Below are positions 9,053 to 15,935 of a DNA stretch of 64,000 bases, piece after piece. This DNA is from DASYTH01 sp045806965 (GTDB lineage Bacteria; Actinomycetota; Actinomycetes; Mycobacteriales; Pseudonocardiaceae): contig JBJMIG010000080.1 of the NCBI GenBank assembly GCA_045806965.1, forward strand, positions 22,377 through 86,376. Reading direction: 5' to 3'. The translations under genes were made by a program, and so were the position numbers. Numbering within the stretch: position 1 is the first letter of the stretch; the number at the start of each line of letters is the position of its first letter. Under the pieces are notes generated by a model. It was not told where the DNA came from. It saw nothing but the letters and a program-made list of their open reading frames with translations, and made no database searches.

Positions 9053-9772
9053 GTGTACCGGGTTTTCGAGGCGCTGGACGAACTGGTCACGATCCTGGAG
9101 GAGGCCAGGGGACTGCCCATGACGTCGAGTTGCGTCGTGCCCCGCGGCGACGCGCTCGAGCTGCTCGACGAGATCCGCGACGCGCTGCCCGGTGACCTCG
9201 ACGACGCCCAGGACGTGCTCGACCGCAAGGACGAGATCGTGGGCGGCGCGGAGCACCAGGCCGAGCAGAGGATCAGCAAGGCCAACCTCGAGGCCGAGCA
9301 GACCCTCAACGACGCGGACGGGGAGGCGGACCGCCGGTTGGCCGACGCCGCCGCGCACGCCGACCGGATGGTGGCCGAGGCGCGGGCCGAAGCCGAGCGC
9401 GCCGTGGCCGCCGGACGCGCCGAGTACGACTCCCTGGTCGGGCGGTCGAAGGCCGAGGTGGAGCGGATGCTCCAGGCCGGCCGCGAGTCCTACGAGCAGG
9501 CGGTCGAGGAGGGCCGGATCGCGCAGGCCCGGCTGGTCGCGCAGACCGAGGTGGTGCAGGCCGCGCACGCCGAGTCGGCCCGCATCCTGGACGTCGCCGC
9601 CGACGAGGCGGCCCGGCAGCGCGCCGAGTGCGACGCATACGTGGACAGCAAGCTCGGCGAGCTCGAGGACCTGCTCACGCACACCCTGCGCACGGTCGGC
9701 AAGGGCCGCACCCACCTGCGCGGTGCCATGAACGGGGTCAGCACCGCCGCCCCCTTCGACTACCGTGCTTGA
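9053..9772 (+). CDS. sepIVA: SepIVA-like DivIVA-domain division/elongation protein
   Basis: A 239-residue coiled-coil protein whose N-terminus (VYRVFEALDELVTILEEARG, then CVVPRGDALELLDEIRDALP) closely matches mycobacterial SepIVA (Rv2927c), a septum and wall-synthesis organiser. Residues about 55-215 are a long Ala/Glu/Arg coiled coil with no transmembrane segment. GTG 9053 is chosen because GGAGG (9043-9047) lies five bases upstream and the mycobacterial protein starts at the same residue; GTG 9041 and 9014 are also in frame. It lies upstream of DUF177-rpmF-rnc, as SepIVA does near DUF177-rnc in mycobacteria. Confidence 0.88.
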   Translation: MYRVFEALDELVTILEEARGLPMTSSCVVPRGDALELLDEIRDALPGDLDDAQDVLDRKDEIVGGAEHQAEQRISKANLEAEQTLNDADGEADRRLADAAAHADRMVAEARAEAERAVAAGRAEYDSLVGRSKAEVERMLQAGRESYEQAVEEGRIAQARLVAQTEVVQAAHAESARILDVAADEAARQRAECDAYVDSKLGELEDLLTHTLRTVGKGRTHLRGAMNGVSTAAPFDYRA

Positions 9773-10093
9773 TTGCGCTCACTCGCAGGCTCGTTCGCGC
9801 GGCTCGCGGCCGCTGAGCCGGCGTCTTCCCTCCTGCGCTGCTCACTCGCTCGTTCCTCGCTCGCTGCGCTGCTCGTCAGTCCAGACACCGGCCGGCCGAC
9901 TCGCCGGCTTCGCCGCACAGCAGCGCACTGCACGCACCGCGAGTCTTGCGCTCAAGCCCGCGAGTTCGGCGTTCGGGATCTCTCATCCGGTTTCACCTTG
10001 GTGCCGGGTATCACGTAGGATTGACTGGTTGGCCGTGTGAGGGAGCGACCGCCGCGGCGAGGCAAACCACCGAAGGCACTGACTGAGTTCGCC
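9773..10093. other. 321-bp gap with a degenerate reverse copy of the GAGCGAGC repeat
   Basis: Between sepIVA and DUF177. The stretch 9776-9880 is rich in CTCACTCGC, GCTCGTTCGC and CTCGCTGCGCTGCTC. On the minus strand it resembles the GAGCGAGCTTGCGAGCGAAC repeats elsewhere in the window. No open frame of note. The right part holds a promoter candidate for the DUF177 operon. Confidence 0.5.
9992..10021 (+). promoter_or_regulatory. Candidate promoter of the DUF177-rpmF operon
   Basis: TTCACC (9992-9997) and TAGGAT (10016-10021) are separated by 18 bases. The predicted start near 10028 would leave a leader of about 65 bases before ATG 10094. The -10 fits actinobacterial TANNNT; the -35 is weak. 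Confidence 0.4.
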
Positions 10094-10672
10094 ATGTCCG
10101 GACAGCGTTACAGCGGAACCCGTCCCGCGGTGACCAGTCCCTGGGTCATTGACACCAGGGAGCTGGGCCGCCGGCCGGGCAGCAGCCGGGCCGTGCGCAG
10201 GACCGCGCCGGCCGTGCACCCCCTTGGCGTCGAGGGGGTCATCGCCGTACCCGAGGGCGCCGAGGTGCGGCTCGATCTGCTCCTCGAGTCGGTGGTCGAG
10301 GGCGTGCTCGTGTCCGGAACGGCGAGCGCGCCGACCGCCGGCGAGTGCTCGCGCTGCCTCGACCCGGTCAACGAGCAGGTCGAGGTGGACATCACCGAGC
10401 TGTATGCCTACCCGGACAGCACCACCGACGCGACCACCGACGAGGACGAGGTCAGGCGCCTGGTCGGCGATCTCATCGACCTCGCCCCGGTGGTCCGCGA
10501 CGCGATCGTGCTCGCGCTGCCGAACGCGCCGCTGTGTACCCCGGAGTGCGCCGGACTCTGCCCGGACTGCGGCGGCAAGTGGGCCGACCTCGGTCCGGAT
10601 CACCGGCATGAGACCATGGACCCTCGATGGGCCGCGTTGACGAAGCGGTTCGACGAGGATCGCGACCAATAA
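10094..10672 (+). CDS. DUF177 (YceD) protein, rRNA-processing associated
   Basis: A 192-residue member of the DUF177/YceD family, which pairs almost universally with rpmF and has been linked to 23S rRNA processing. It has the paired cysteine motifs ECSRCLDPV and CTPECAGLCPDCGGKW (probable metal site) and an acidic segment between them. ATG 10094 (MSGQRYSG) is preferred over upstream GTG 10037, which would add 19 arginine-rich residues. It is followed by rpmF after 19 bases, and the two are presumably co-transcribed. Confidence 0.9.
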   Translation: MSGQRYSGTRPAVTSPWVIDTRELGRRPGSSRAVRRTAPAVHPLGVEGVIAVPEGAEVRLDLLLESVVEGVLVSGTASAPTAGECSRCLDPVNEQVEVDITELYAYPDSTTDATTDEDEVRRLVGDLIDLAPVVRDAIVLALPNAPLCTPECAGLCPDCGGKWADLGPDHRHETMDPRWAALTKRFDEDRDQ

Positions 10673-10691
10673 GTTGTTGGAGGAACTAGTC

Positions 10692-10874
10692 GTGGCCGTC
10701 CCCAAGCGCCGGATGTCGCGCTCGAACACGCGCTCCCGCAGATCGCAGTGGAAGACCAGCGCGCCGCGTCTGGTGGAGTGCTCGAACCGAGCGTGCCGCA
10801 AGCCCAAGCTCCCGCACGTCGCCTGCCCGAACTGCGGCCAGTACGCCGGCCGTCAGGTCATCGCGCCCGCCTGA
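10692..10874 (+). CDS. rpmF: 50S ribosomal protein L32
   Basis: A 60-residue zinc-finger ribosomal protein starting MAVPKRRMSRSNTRSRRSQW, diagnostic of L32. Cysteines at CSNRAC and CPNCG form the zinc site, so this is the C+ paralogue type. The start is GTG 10692 with GGAGGAAC (10678-10685) upstream. An ATG earlier in the same frame would add MLEELV and is not used by L32 proteins. It sits between DUF177 and rnc. Confidence 0.97.
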   Translation: MAVPKRRMSRSNTRSRRSQWKTSAPRLVECSNRACRKPKLPHVACPNCGQYAGRQVIAPA

Positions 10875-10900
10875 TCCCCGCGACCAAGGTAGTTCTCCGC

Positions 10901-11635
10901 ATGGGGGGTCGGGCGAACCGTGGGCCGTCTGGCGATCATGGTTCGCTGCTGAAAGCGCTCGACGTCGAGATCGACGCCGAGCTTCTCACGCTTGCGCTGA
11001 CCCACCGCTCCTACGCCTACGAGAACGGCGGCCTCCCCCCCAACGAGCGGCTCGAGTTCCTCGGTGACGCCGTCCTCGGGATGGTCGTCACCGATCACCT
11101 GTATCGCGCCCACCCCGACCTCCCCGAGGGACAGCTGGCGAAGCTGCGAGCCAGTGTGGTCAACATGCACGCGCTCGCCGGCGTGGCACGTGCCCTCGGC
11201 GACGGCGGCCTCGGCGCCCACCTGCTGCTCGGCAAGGGCGAGGAGCTGACCGGCGGCCGGGACAAGGCGAGCATCCTGGCGGACGGCATGGAGGCCGTGC
11301 TCGGCGCGGTCTACCTGGAGCACGGTGTCGACACCGCCCGCAAGCTGGTGCACCGGTTGTTCGACGGGCTGCTCGCCGAGGCGCCGCTGCGGGGCGCCGG
11401 CCTCGACTGGAAGACCAGCCTGCAGGAGCTGACCGCCGCCGCCGGACTCGGCGTACCGGAGTACCGGGTGCGGGAGGCGGGGCCGGACCACCGCAAGGAG
11501 TTCACCGCGATGGTGGTGGTCGGCGGTCAGGAGTTCGGCACCGGCGACGGGGGCACGAAGAAGGAAGCCGAGCAGAAGGCCGCACAGATGGCCTGGCTCA
11601 CGCTGTCCGAGCAGACGAAGCCGGACGAGGAGTGA
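10901..11635 (+). CDS. rnc: Ribonuclease III
   Basis: A 244-residue double-strand-specific endoribonuclease for rRNA precursor and regulatory RNA processing. The catalytic signature NERLEFLGDAVLG (residues about 48-60) and the second acidic site DGMEAVLGAVYLE are intact, followed by a C-terminal dsRNA-binding domain (DWKTSLQEL...KKEAEQKAAQMAW). ATG 10901 follows rpmF by 26 bases; AAGG upstream is a weak ribosome site. mutM follows after a gap that contains a palindromic repeat. Confidence 0.96.
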   Translation: MGGRANRGPSGDHGSLLKALDVEIDAELLTLALTHRSYAYENGGLPPNERLEFLGDAVLGMVVTDHLYRAHPDLPEGQLAKLRASVVNMHALAGVARALGDGGLGAHLLLGKGEELTGGRDKASILADGMEAVLGAVYLEHGVDTARKLVHRLFDGLLAEAPLRGAGLDWKTSLQELTAAAGLGVPEYRVREAGPDHRKEFTAMVVVGGQEFGTGDGGTKKEAEQKAAQMAWLTLSEQTKPDEE

Positions 11636-11676
11636 GCCCTCGGGCAGACGTGCGCGCGGGCACCGAAGACACGGCG

Positions 11677-11717
11677 GAATGTCACCTTGCGCGTCTGGAA
11701 CCGCATGAGGGTGACAT
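11677..11717. repeat. Palindromic repeat, copy A (AATGTCACCTT family)
   Basis: ATGTCACC (11679-11686) and GGTGACAT (11710-11717) form an inverted repeat around a 23-base centre. Read on the minus strand, the centre contains CATGCGGTTC, the same ten bases as the loop of copy B at 21.6 kb, so the two are full-length relatives in opposite orientation. It lies between rnc and mutM. Confidence 0.75.
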
Positions 11718-11797
11718 CGCGCTGGATGCCCCGACGGCGTTCCGAAGCCGCGCCGGCCGTCACCGTGCCGTGACGGCGAGCGTCTGGCGGTGCCCGG

Positions 11798-12661
11798 GTG
11801 CCTGAACTTCCCGAGGTCGAAGTGGTCCGCCGTGGGCTGGCCGAGCATGTGGGCGGCCGGACGATCGCCGCGATCGAGGTGTTCCATCCGCGCTCGGTTC
11901 GCCGCCATCTGGCCGGTGATGTGGACTTCGCCGCCCGGCTGCTGGGTCGGCGGGTGCTCACCGTCGACCGGCGCGGCAAGTACCTGTGGGCCGAGCTGGA
12001 CTCCGGTGACGCGCTGCTCGCCCATCTCGGGATGAGCGGCCAGTTGCTGATCCGCCCTGGCGACGCGGCCGACGAGGTGCACCTGCGGGTGCGGGCGCGC
12101 TTCACCGACGGCGGACCGGAGTTACGGTTCGTCGACCAGCGGACCTTCGGCGGGCTGTCCGTCGAGGAGCTCACCGAGGTGGACGGCACCCGGGTGCCGA
12201 TGCCGGTCGCGCACATCGGCCGGGATCTGATGGACCCGCGGTTCGACCCCGATGCGGTGGTGAAAGCCATGCGCCGCAAGAAGACCGAGGTCAAGCGGGC
12301 GCTGTTGGACCAGGGCCTGGTCTCCGGGATCGGCAACATCTACGCCGACGAGGCGCTCTGGCGGGCCAAGCTGCACTGGGCCCGGCCGACCGAGACGCTG
12401 ACCGCCGCCAAGGCGCGCGAGCTGCTGGCGGCGGCCGCGGAGGTGATGGGCGAGGCGCTCACCGCGGGCGGCACCTCGTTCGACGCGCTCTATGTGAACG
12501 TCAACGGCCAGTCCGGCTACTTCGACCGGTCGCTCGCGGTGTACGGCCAGGAGGGCCTGCCCTGCCCGCGGTGCGGCCGGCCGGTTCGGCGCGAACCGTT
12601 CATGAACCGCTCGTCCTACTCCTGCCCGCGCTGCCAGCCGCCCCCGCGCGGCCGCCGCTGA
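11798..12661 (+). CDS. mutM: Formamidopyrimidine-DNA glycosylase
   Basis: Bifunctional base-excision repair enzyme that removes 8-oxoguanine and formamidopyrimidines and cleaves the abasic site. The N-terminus PELPEVE carries the catalytic proline and glutamate (after Met removal). RRGKYLW supplies the conserved lysine, QGLVSGIGNIYADE the H2TH region and CPRCGRPV...SYSCPRCQ the C-terminal zinc finger. At 287 residues it is complete. Start GTG 11798 is fixed because proline must be residue 2. Confidence 0.97.
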   Translation: MPELPEVEVVRRGLAEHVGGRTIAAIEVFHPRSVRRHLAGDVDFAARLLGRRVLTVDRRGKYLWAELDSGDALLAHLGMSGQLLIRPGDAADEVHLRVRARFTDGGPELRFVDQRTFGGLSVEELTEVDGTRVPMPVAHIGRDLMDPRFDPDAVVKAMRRKKTEVKRALLDQGLVSGIGNIYADEALWRAKLHWARPTETLTAAKARELLAAAAEVMGEALTAGGTSFDALYVNVNGQSGYFDRSLAVYGQEGLPCPRCGRPVRREPFMNRSSYSCPRCQPPPRGRR

Positions 12662-12879
12662 CCATGCCGGTTCGGCACAAGTGGCGGACCTCACACCAAT
12701 CGACAGAAGAGGTGTTCAGGTTGGTCTGCGGCGCAGCTCGGTGACCGCGGGTAGCTCATTTGTCCAGTTTTGTGATGGGTCGGGTTGGATGTCACCGAGT
12801 CCGGTTAGTACTATCGCTCGCCAACCGGAAGATCGTGACTTCGAGTGCACGCTTGCTGGCTAGCTGGAGGTGTTACCTG

Positions 12880-13569
12880 GTGGCATACGCAGAGATCAGG
12901 CCGGTGCGGGTGACCGACCTGTTATCGCGCGAGGGCCATCCGCTCGCCGCGCGGCTGACCGTGGCACGAGCGGCCAGAGAGCAGACCGAGCAACGCGACG
13001 CCGGCCCGGCCTCGGGCGCGCGCCGCACGCTCGGTGTCGCGGCCGGTGCGATGCTGGTGCTCGGCACCGTGGTCGCCGGCGCGCTCGGCCTCAACCACGG
13101 TCCGACCGGTGCCCCGGCCATGGCGGGTGAGCCGCTCGGCGCGGCGCCGAGCCACCAGCCCGTGCCGGGCGGTCCGAAGGCAGCGGCTCCGGCCGCGCCG
13201 GCCGTCGCCCCCGAGTTCACCAACACGGCAGCGACCCAGGACGCGCCGTCGGCGGAGCCGGCCGGTCAGATCGGCCGCCCCGCGCACGTCCTACCGCCGG
13301 AGCAGCAGGCCGCCGTCCCCCTCCCGCAACGCGACCAGCCGGCGGCCCCGAAGGCACCGGTCGCCAAGCAGCCACTCGCGCCGGCGCCGGCCGCACCCGC
13401 GCCGCAGCAGCAGCAGCAGCCGGCGGGACCGGTCCAGACCGTCACCGAACCGGTCGCCCAGACCGTCGGCGGTGGCACCTTGTCCGGCACGCTCGCGCCG
13501 GTGACCAGCACCGTGGACGACACCCTTGCGCCGGCGCTGTCCCTGATCGGTGGCCTACTCGGCCACTGA
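12880..13569 (+). CDS. Membrane-anchored Pro/Ala/Gln-rich protein, unknown function
   Basis: A 229-residue protein with a short N-terminal cytoplasmic part (YAEIRPVRVTDLLSREGHP), one transmembrane helix around residues 49-70 and a long low-complexity extracellular tail. The tail is rich in proline, alanine and glutamine and includes a run of five glutamines. GTG 12880 follows CTGGAGG (12864-12870) at a good distance; the frame extends to 12760 without a site. I do not recognise a family. A strong hairpin follows it. Confidence 0.65.
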   Translation: MAYAEIRPVRVTDLLSREGHPLAARLTVARAAREQTEQRDAGPASGARRTLGVAAGAMLVLGTVVAGALGLNHGPTGAPAMAGEPLGAAPSHQPVPGGPKAAAPAAPAVAPEFTNTAATQDAPSAEPAGQIGRPAHVLPPEQQAAVPLPQRDQPAAPKAPVAKQPLAPAPAAPAPQQQQQPAGPVQTVTEPVAQTVGGGTLSGTLAPVTSTVDDTLAPALSLIGGLLGH

Positions 13570-13623
13570 GTCAACCGGCCTGCCGACCGGCCTGCCGGCC
13601 GCTGCGGCGGGGCACCAGACACA

Positions 13624-13661
13624 CGAAACGGCCGCCTCCAGAGCTGGAGGCGGCCGTTTCG
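13624..13661. terminator. Bidirectional hairpin terminator
   Basis: A perfect 18-base stem: the left arm runs from CGAAACGGCCG and the right arm ends CGGCCGTTTCG, with only two bases between the arms. It lies between two convergent genes and can terminate both. The T content at each end is short (TTTC), which is usual for actinobacterial terminators. Confidence 0.85.
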
Positions 13662-13671
13662 TCGGGCCGGA

Positions 13672-14148
13672 TCAGGTGGTCGTGGTCGTCGGCGGGTCGG
13701 GCGGGGTCGTCGTGGTGGTGGTCGTCGTCGTGCTGGACTGGGTCGGGGGCGGCGGATCCGCGGGCCGGACGGTCGTGGTCGTGGTGGTGGTCATCGGCCG
13801 CTGGCTGGTGCGCGTGCGGCTGGTTGTCGTGGTGGTACTGGTCGGGGACGAGGTGGTAGTGCCGCTGGCCACGGGGTCGGCCGTACCGATCGGTTGCGGG
13901 GTACCCGAGGTGGTGGTCGGCGTCGTGGTCACGACCGCCGGGGCGGTGTTGTTGATCGGGGCGGGCGACTTCGCCTGCTCGCCCGAACCACTGGCCAGCG
14001 CGGCGACCGTGGCGAACACGGTGGACACGGCGAGGCCGGTCACCGCGAGAACCGCGACCGGAGCCCGGCGCGCCGCTGCGGAGCGCTCTTCGGGGGGCGG
14101 GGCCAGTGCCGGGCGGTCCCCGTCCTGGCGGTCGTCTGGTTCGGACAT
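13672..14148 (-). CDS. Membrane protein with threonine-rich tail
   Basis: A 158-residue protein: a charged cytoplasmic N-terminus, one transmembrane helix (around residues 32-52, VAVLAVTGLAVSTVFATVA), then a tail of Thr, Pro and Ser with repeated runs of five to nine threonines. This could be an O-glycosylated wall-exposed spacer; that is inference. ATG 14148 gives MSEPDDRQDG; an upstream ATG at 14172 would add eight residues. Convergent with the Pro/Ala-rich gene across the terminator. Confidence 0.55.
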   Translation of the reverse strand: MSEPDDRQDGDRPALAPPPEERSAAARRAPVAVLAVTGLAVSTVFATVAALASGSGEQAKSPAPINNTAPAVVTTTPTTTSGTPQPIGTADPVASGTTTSSPTSTTTTTSRTRTSQRPMTTTTTTTVRPADPPPPTQSSTTTTTTTTTPPDPPTTTTT

Positions 14149-14269
14149 CCACGTCCCATCTCTCTGACTCACCGTCAGCCCTCGGTTACTCCGGACGGCC
14201 TATCACAGCGCGGTAACGTATCACCAGTACGTACCGTTAACCGTTCCCCCCGGGAAACTAACCGCCCGT

Positions 14270-14557
14270 ATGCGAGCACCTGAGCCCACTGTGCGGCTGA
14301 CCGCCTGGGTACACGGCCACGTCCAAGGCGTCGGCTTCCGTTGGTGGACCCGGCGCACCGCGTTGGAGCTCGGACTGTCCGGCTACGCAAGCAATCTGGC
14401 CGACGGGCGGGTGGAGGTGGTGGCCGAAGGCAGCCGGGCCGGGTGCGACCGGCTGCTCACCGCGCTCCGCTCCGGGCGGTCGCCCGGCCGGGTCGACCGG
14501 GTGGTCGAGCGGTGGTCCTCGGCGAAGGGGAACCAGGCCGGGTTCGTGGAGCGTTGA
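14270..14557 (+). CDS. acyP: Acylphosphatase
   Basis: A small (95-residue) hydrolase of acyl phosphates. The active-site loop GHVQGVGFRWW supplies the catalytic arginine, and GYASNLADGRVEVVAEG the catalytic asparagine. The mycobacterial order fpg ... acyP-smc is kept, with a sigma/anti-sigma pair inserted before smc. The stop codon overlaps the -35 of the sigma factor promoter. Confidence 0.95.
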   Translation: MRAPEPTVRLTAWVHGHVQGVGFRWWTRRTALELGLSGYASNLADGRVEVVAEGSRAGCDRLLTALRSGRSPGRVDRVVERWSSAKGNQAGFVER

Positions 14558-14582
14558 ACCAACACCGACTTCGCGGCGTAAT
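14555..14582 (+). promoter_or_regulatory. SigL-type ECF promoter, probably autoregulatory and leaderless
   Basis: TGAACC (14555-14560), 16 bases, CGTAAT (14577-14582). This matches the TGAACC-N16-CGT pattern described for mycobacterial SigL targets. The expected start point falls within about three bases of GTG 14591. No Shine-Dalgarno precedes that GTG, so the message is likely leaderless. Confidence 0.65.
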
Positions 14583-14590
14583 ACTGCGGT

Positions 14591-15109
14591 GTGGGGAACA
14601 CCCCTGAGCAGGATGACGATCTCGTCCGTGAGCTGTACAGCCGCTACCGCCGACCGCTGCACGGGTACGTGCTCCGGGCGGTCGGTGGTGATCATCAACG
14701 AGCGGAGGACGTAGTCCAGGAGACCCTGCTGCGCGCGTGGCGCAACGCGGACATCCTGGACGCCGAGCACGCCGGACCATGGCTGTACACCGTGGCCAGG
14801 AACCTGATCATCTCGGGATACCGGCGGCAGAGCGCGCGGGTGGCCGAGGTGCCGATCCAGGAGGGGGACTGGCCCAAGGCGACGGACGACTTCGACCGGG
14901 TGCTGCAGGGGTGGCAGGTCGCGGAGGCGATGCGGGTGCTGTCCAAGGACCATCGGGCGGTGATCGGCGAGCTGTTCTACCGCAGGCGCACGGTCGCGGA
15001 GGCGGCGGTGGCGCTCGGGATCCCCGCCGGCACGGTGAAGTCGCGCTCGTTCTACGCGCTGCGGGCGTTGCGCGACGCACTTGAGGAGAGGGGGGTGACC
15101 GAACCATGA
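14591..15109 (+). CDS. ECF RNA polymerase sigma factor, SigL-like
   Basis: A 172-residue extracytoplasmic-function sigma factor. Region 2 covers residues about 14-80 (LYSRYRRPLHGYVLRAVGGD, AEDVVQETLLRAWRN, LYTVARNLIIS). Region 4 covers about 115-165 with the helix-turn-helix VAEAAVALGIPAGTVKSRSF. The start codon GTG 14591 lies right after a SigL-type promoter, suggesting autoregulation. It overlaps the anti-sigma gene by four bases (ATGA), the usual arrangement for co-translated sigma/anti-sigma pairs. Confidence 0.9.
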   Translation: MGNTPEQDDDLVRELYSRYRRPLHGYVLRAVGGDHQRAEDVVQETLLRAWRNADILDAEHAGPWLYTVARNLIISGYRRQSARVAEVPIQEGDWPKATDDFDRVLQGWQVAEAMRVLSKDHRAVIGELFYRRRTVAEAAVALGIPAGTVKSRSFYALRALRDALEERGVTEP

Positions 15110-15849
15110 CCTGCACGCACACCGCGACACTCGGCGTGTACCTGCTCGGCGCGCTCGAGCCGGAGGATCGATCGGTGTTCGAGGCGCATCTGTCCGGCTG
15201 CGACACGTGCCGTGCCGAACTGGTCCGGCTGGCCCCGCTGCCGGGGCTGCTCAACCAGATCACGCTGGCCGACTTCGACGACGCGGCGGAGTCGACCTCG
15301 CCGACGGCCGGCAGCGTGGTGGCGCCGGCCGAGTTCACGGTCCCGGTGCTGGAGGCGTTCCCGCCGATCGCCCGCGAGCTGCCGGCGGCCGAGCCGGAGC
15401 CGGAACCCGGCCCGAGCGCCGGCAAGCGGTACTGGCCGATCGCCGCGGCGGCCGCGCTGGTGCTGGTGCTCACCATCGCCGGCGTGCTCACCTACGAGGT
15501 GCTGAAGGGGCCCGACACCGCGGCGGTGTCCGACGGCGTCGGGGTGACCTGGTCGGCCACCAACTCGATGACCGGTGCGCGCGCCGACGCCCGGCTCATC
15601 CAGCGACCGTGGGGCACCGAGATCCAGGTCAAGATGGACCACGTGGCGAGCGGGCAAAGCTGCCGGCTGGTGGTCTGGGCGCGCGGCGACGACGGGTACA
15701 AGGAAACCGCCGGCTGGTGGGAGGCCGGGATGGACGGCGGCCACGAGATCCCGGCGAGCACCTCGATCGAGCTGGCCCGGATCTACAAACTCGAGCTGAT
15801 GGCCGACAACGAGAAGCTCCTGGTGTCCATTCACCGGCCGAGTAGCTGA
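15106..15849 (+). CDS. Zinc-binding transmembrane anti-sigma factor
   Basis: A 247-residue ZAS-type anti-sigma factor. The N-terminal zinc motif HLSGCDTC (HxxxCxxC, residues about 27-34) is intact. A single membrane helix spans residues about 107-130, and the C-terminal 115 residues are an extracytoplasmic sensor-like domain (GVTWSATNSMTGARADARLI..., related to anti-sigma-K/L C-terminal domains). It should hold the preceding sigma factor at the membrane until a wall or redox signal. Start ATG 15106 overlaps the sigma stop. Confidence 0.88.
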   Translation: MTCTHTATLGVYLLGALEPEDRSVFEAHLSGCDTCRAELVRLAPLPGLLNQITLADFDDAAESTSPTAGSVVAPAEFTVPVLEAFPPIARELPAAEPEPEPGPSAGKRYWPIAAAAALVLVLTIAGVLTYEVLKGPDTAAVSDGVGVTWSATNSMTGARADARLIQRPWGTEIQVKMDHVASGQSCRLVVWARGDDGYKETAGWWEAGMDGGHEIPASTSIELARIYKLELMADNEKLLVSIHRPSS

Positions 15850-15884
15850 CGGCCTGCCTCCGGCGTGGCCGCCGGGGGCGCGGG

Positions 15885-15890
15885 TACCCT
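15885..15890 (+). promoter_or_regulatory. Candidate -10 of the smc promoter
   Basis: TACCCT at 15885-15890, giving a leader of about 40 bases that contains a purine-rich ribosome site (GGACCGGAGGGG) before GTG 15936. No convincing -35. Confidence 0.4.
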
Positions 15891-15935
15891 CCAACGGACG
15901 GGAGTCGCAAGTCTGGACCGGAGGGGCCTTACCTA

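Noticed and set aside
9776..9880. Possible small gene or tRNA in the sepIVA-DUF177 gap
   Set aside because: No cloverleaf or T-loop is found. The CTCGCTCG composition is better explained as a decayed repeat copy.
13681..13830. Possible GTGGTC-type minisatellite
   Set aside because: The repeats are simply the threonine codons of the minus-strand protein and vary as coding low-complexity sequence.
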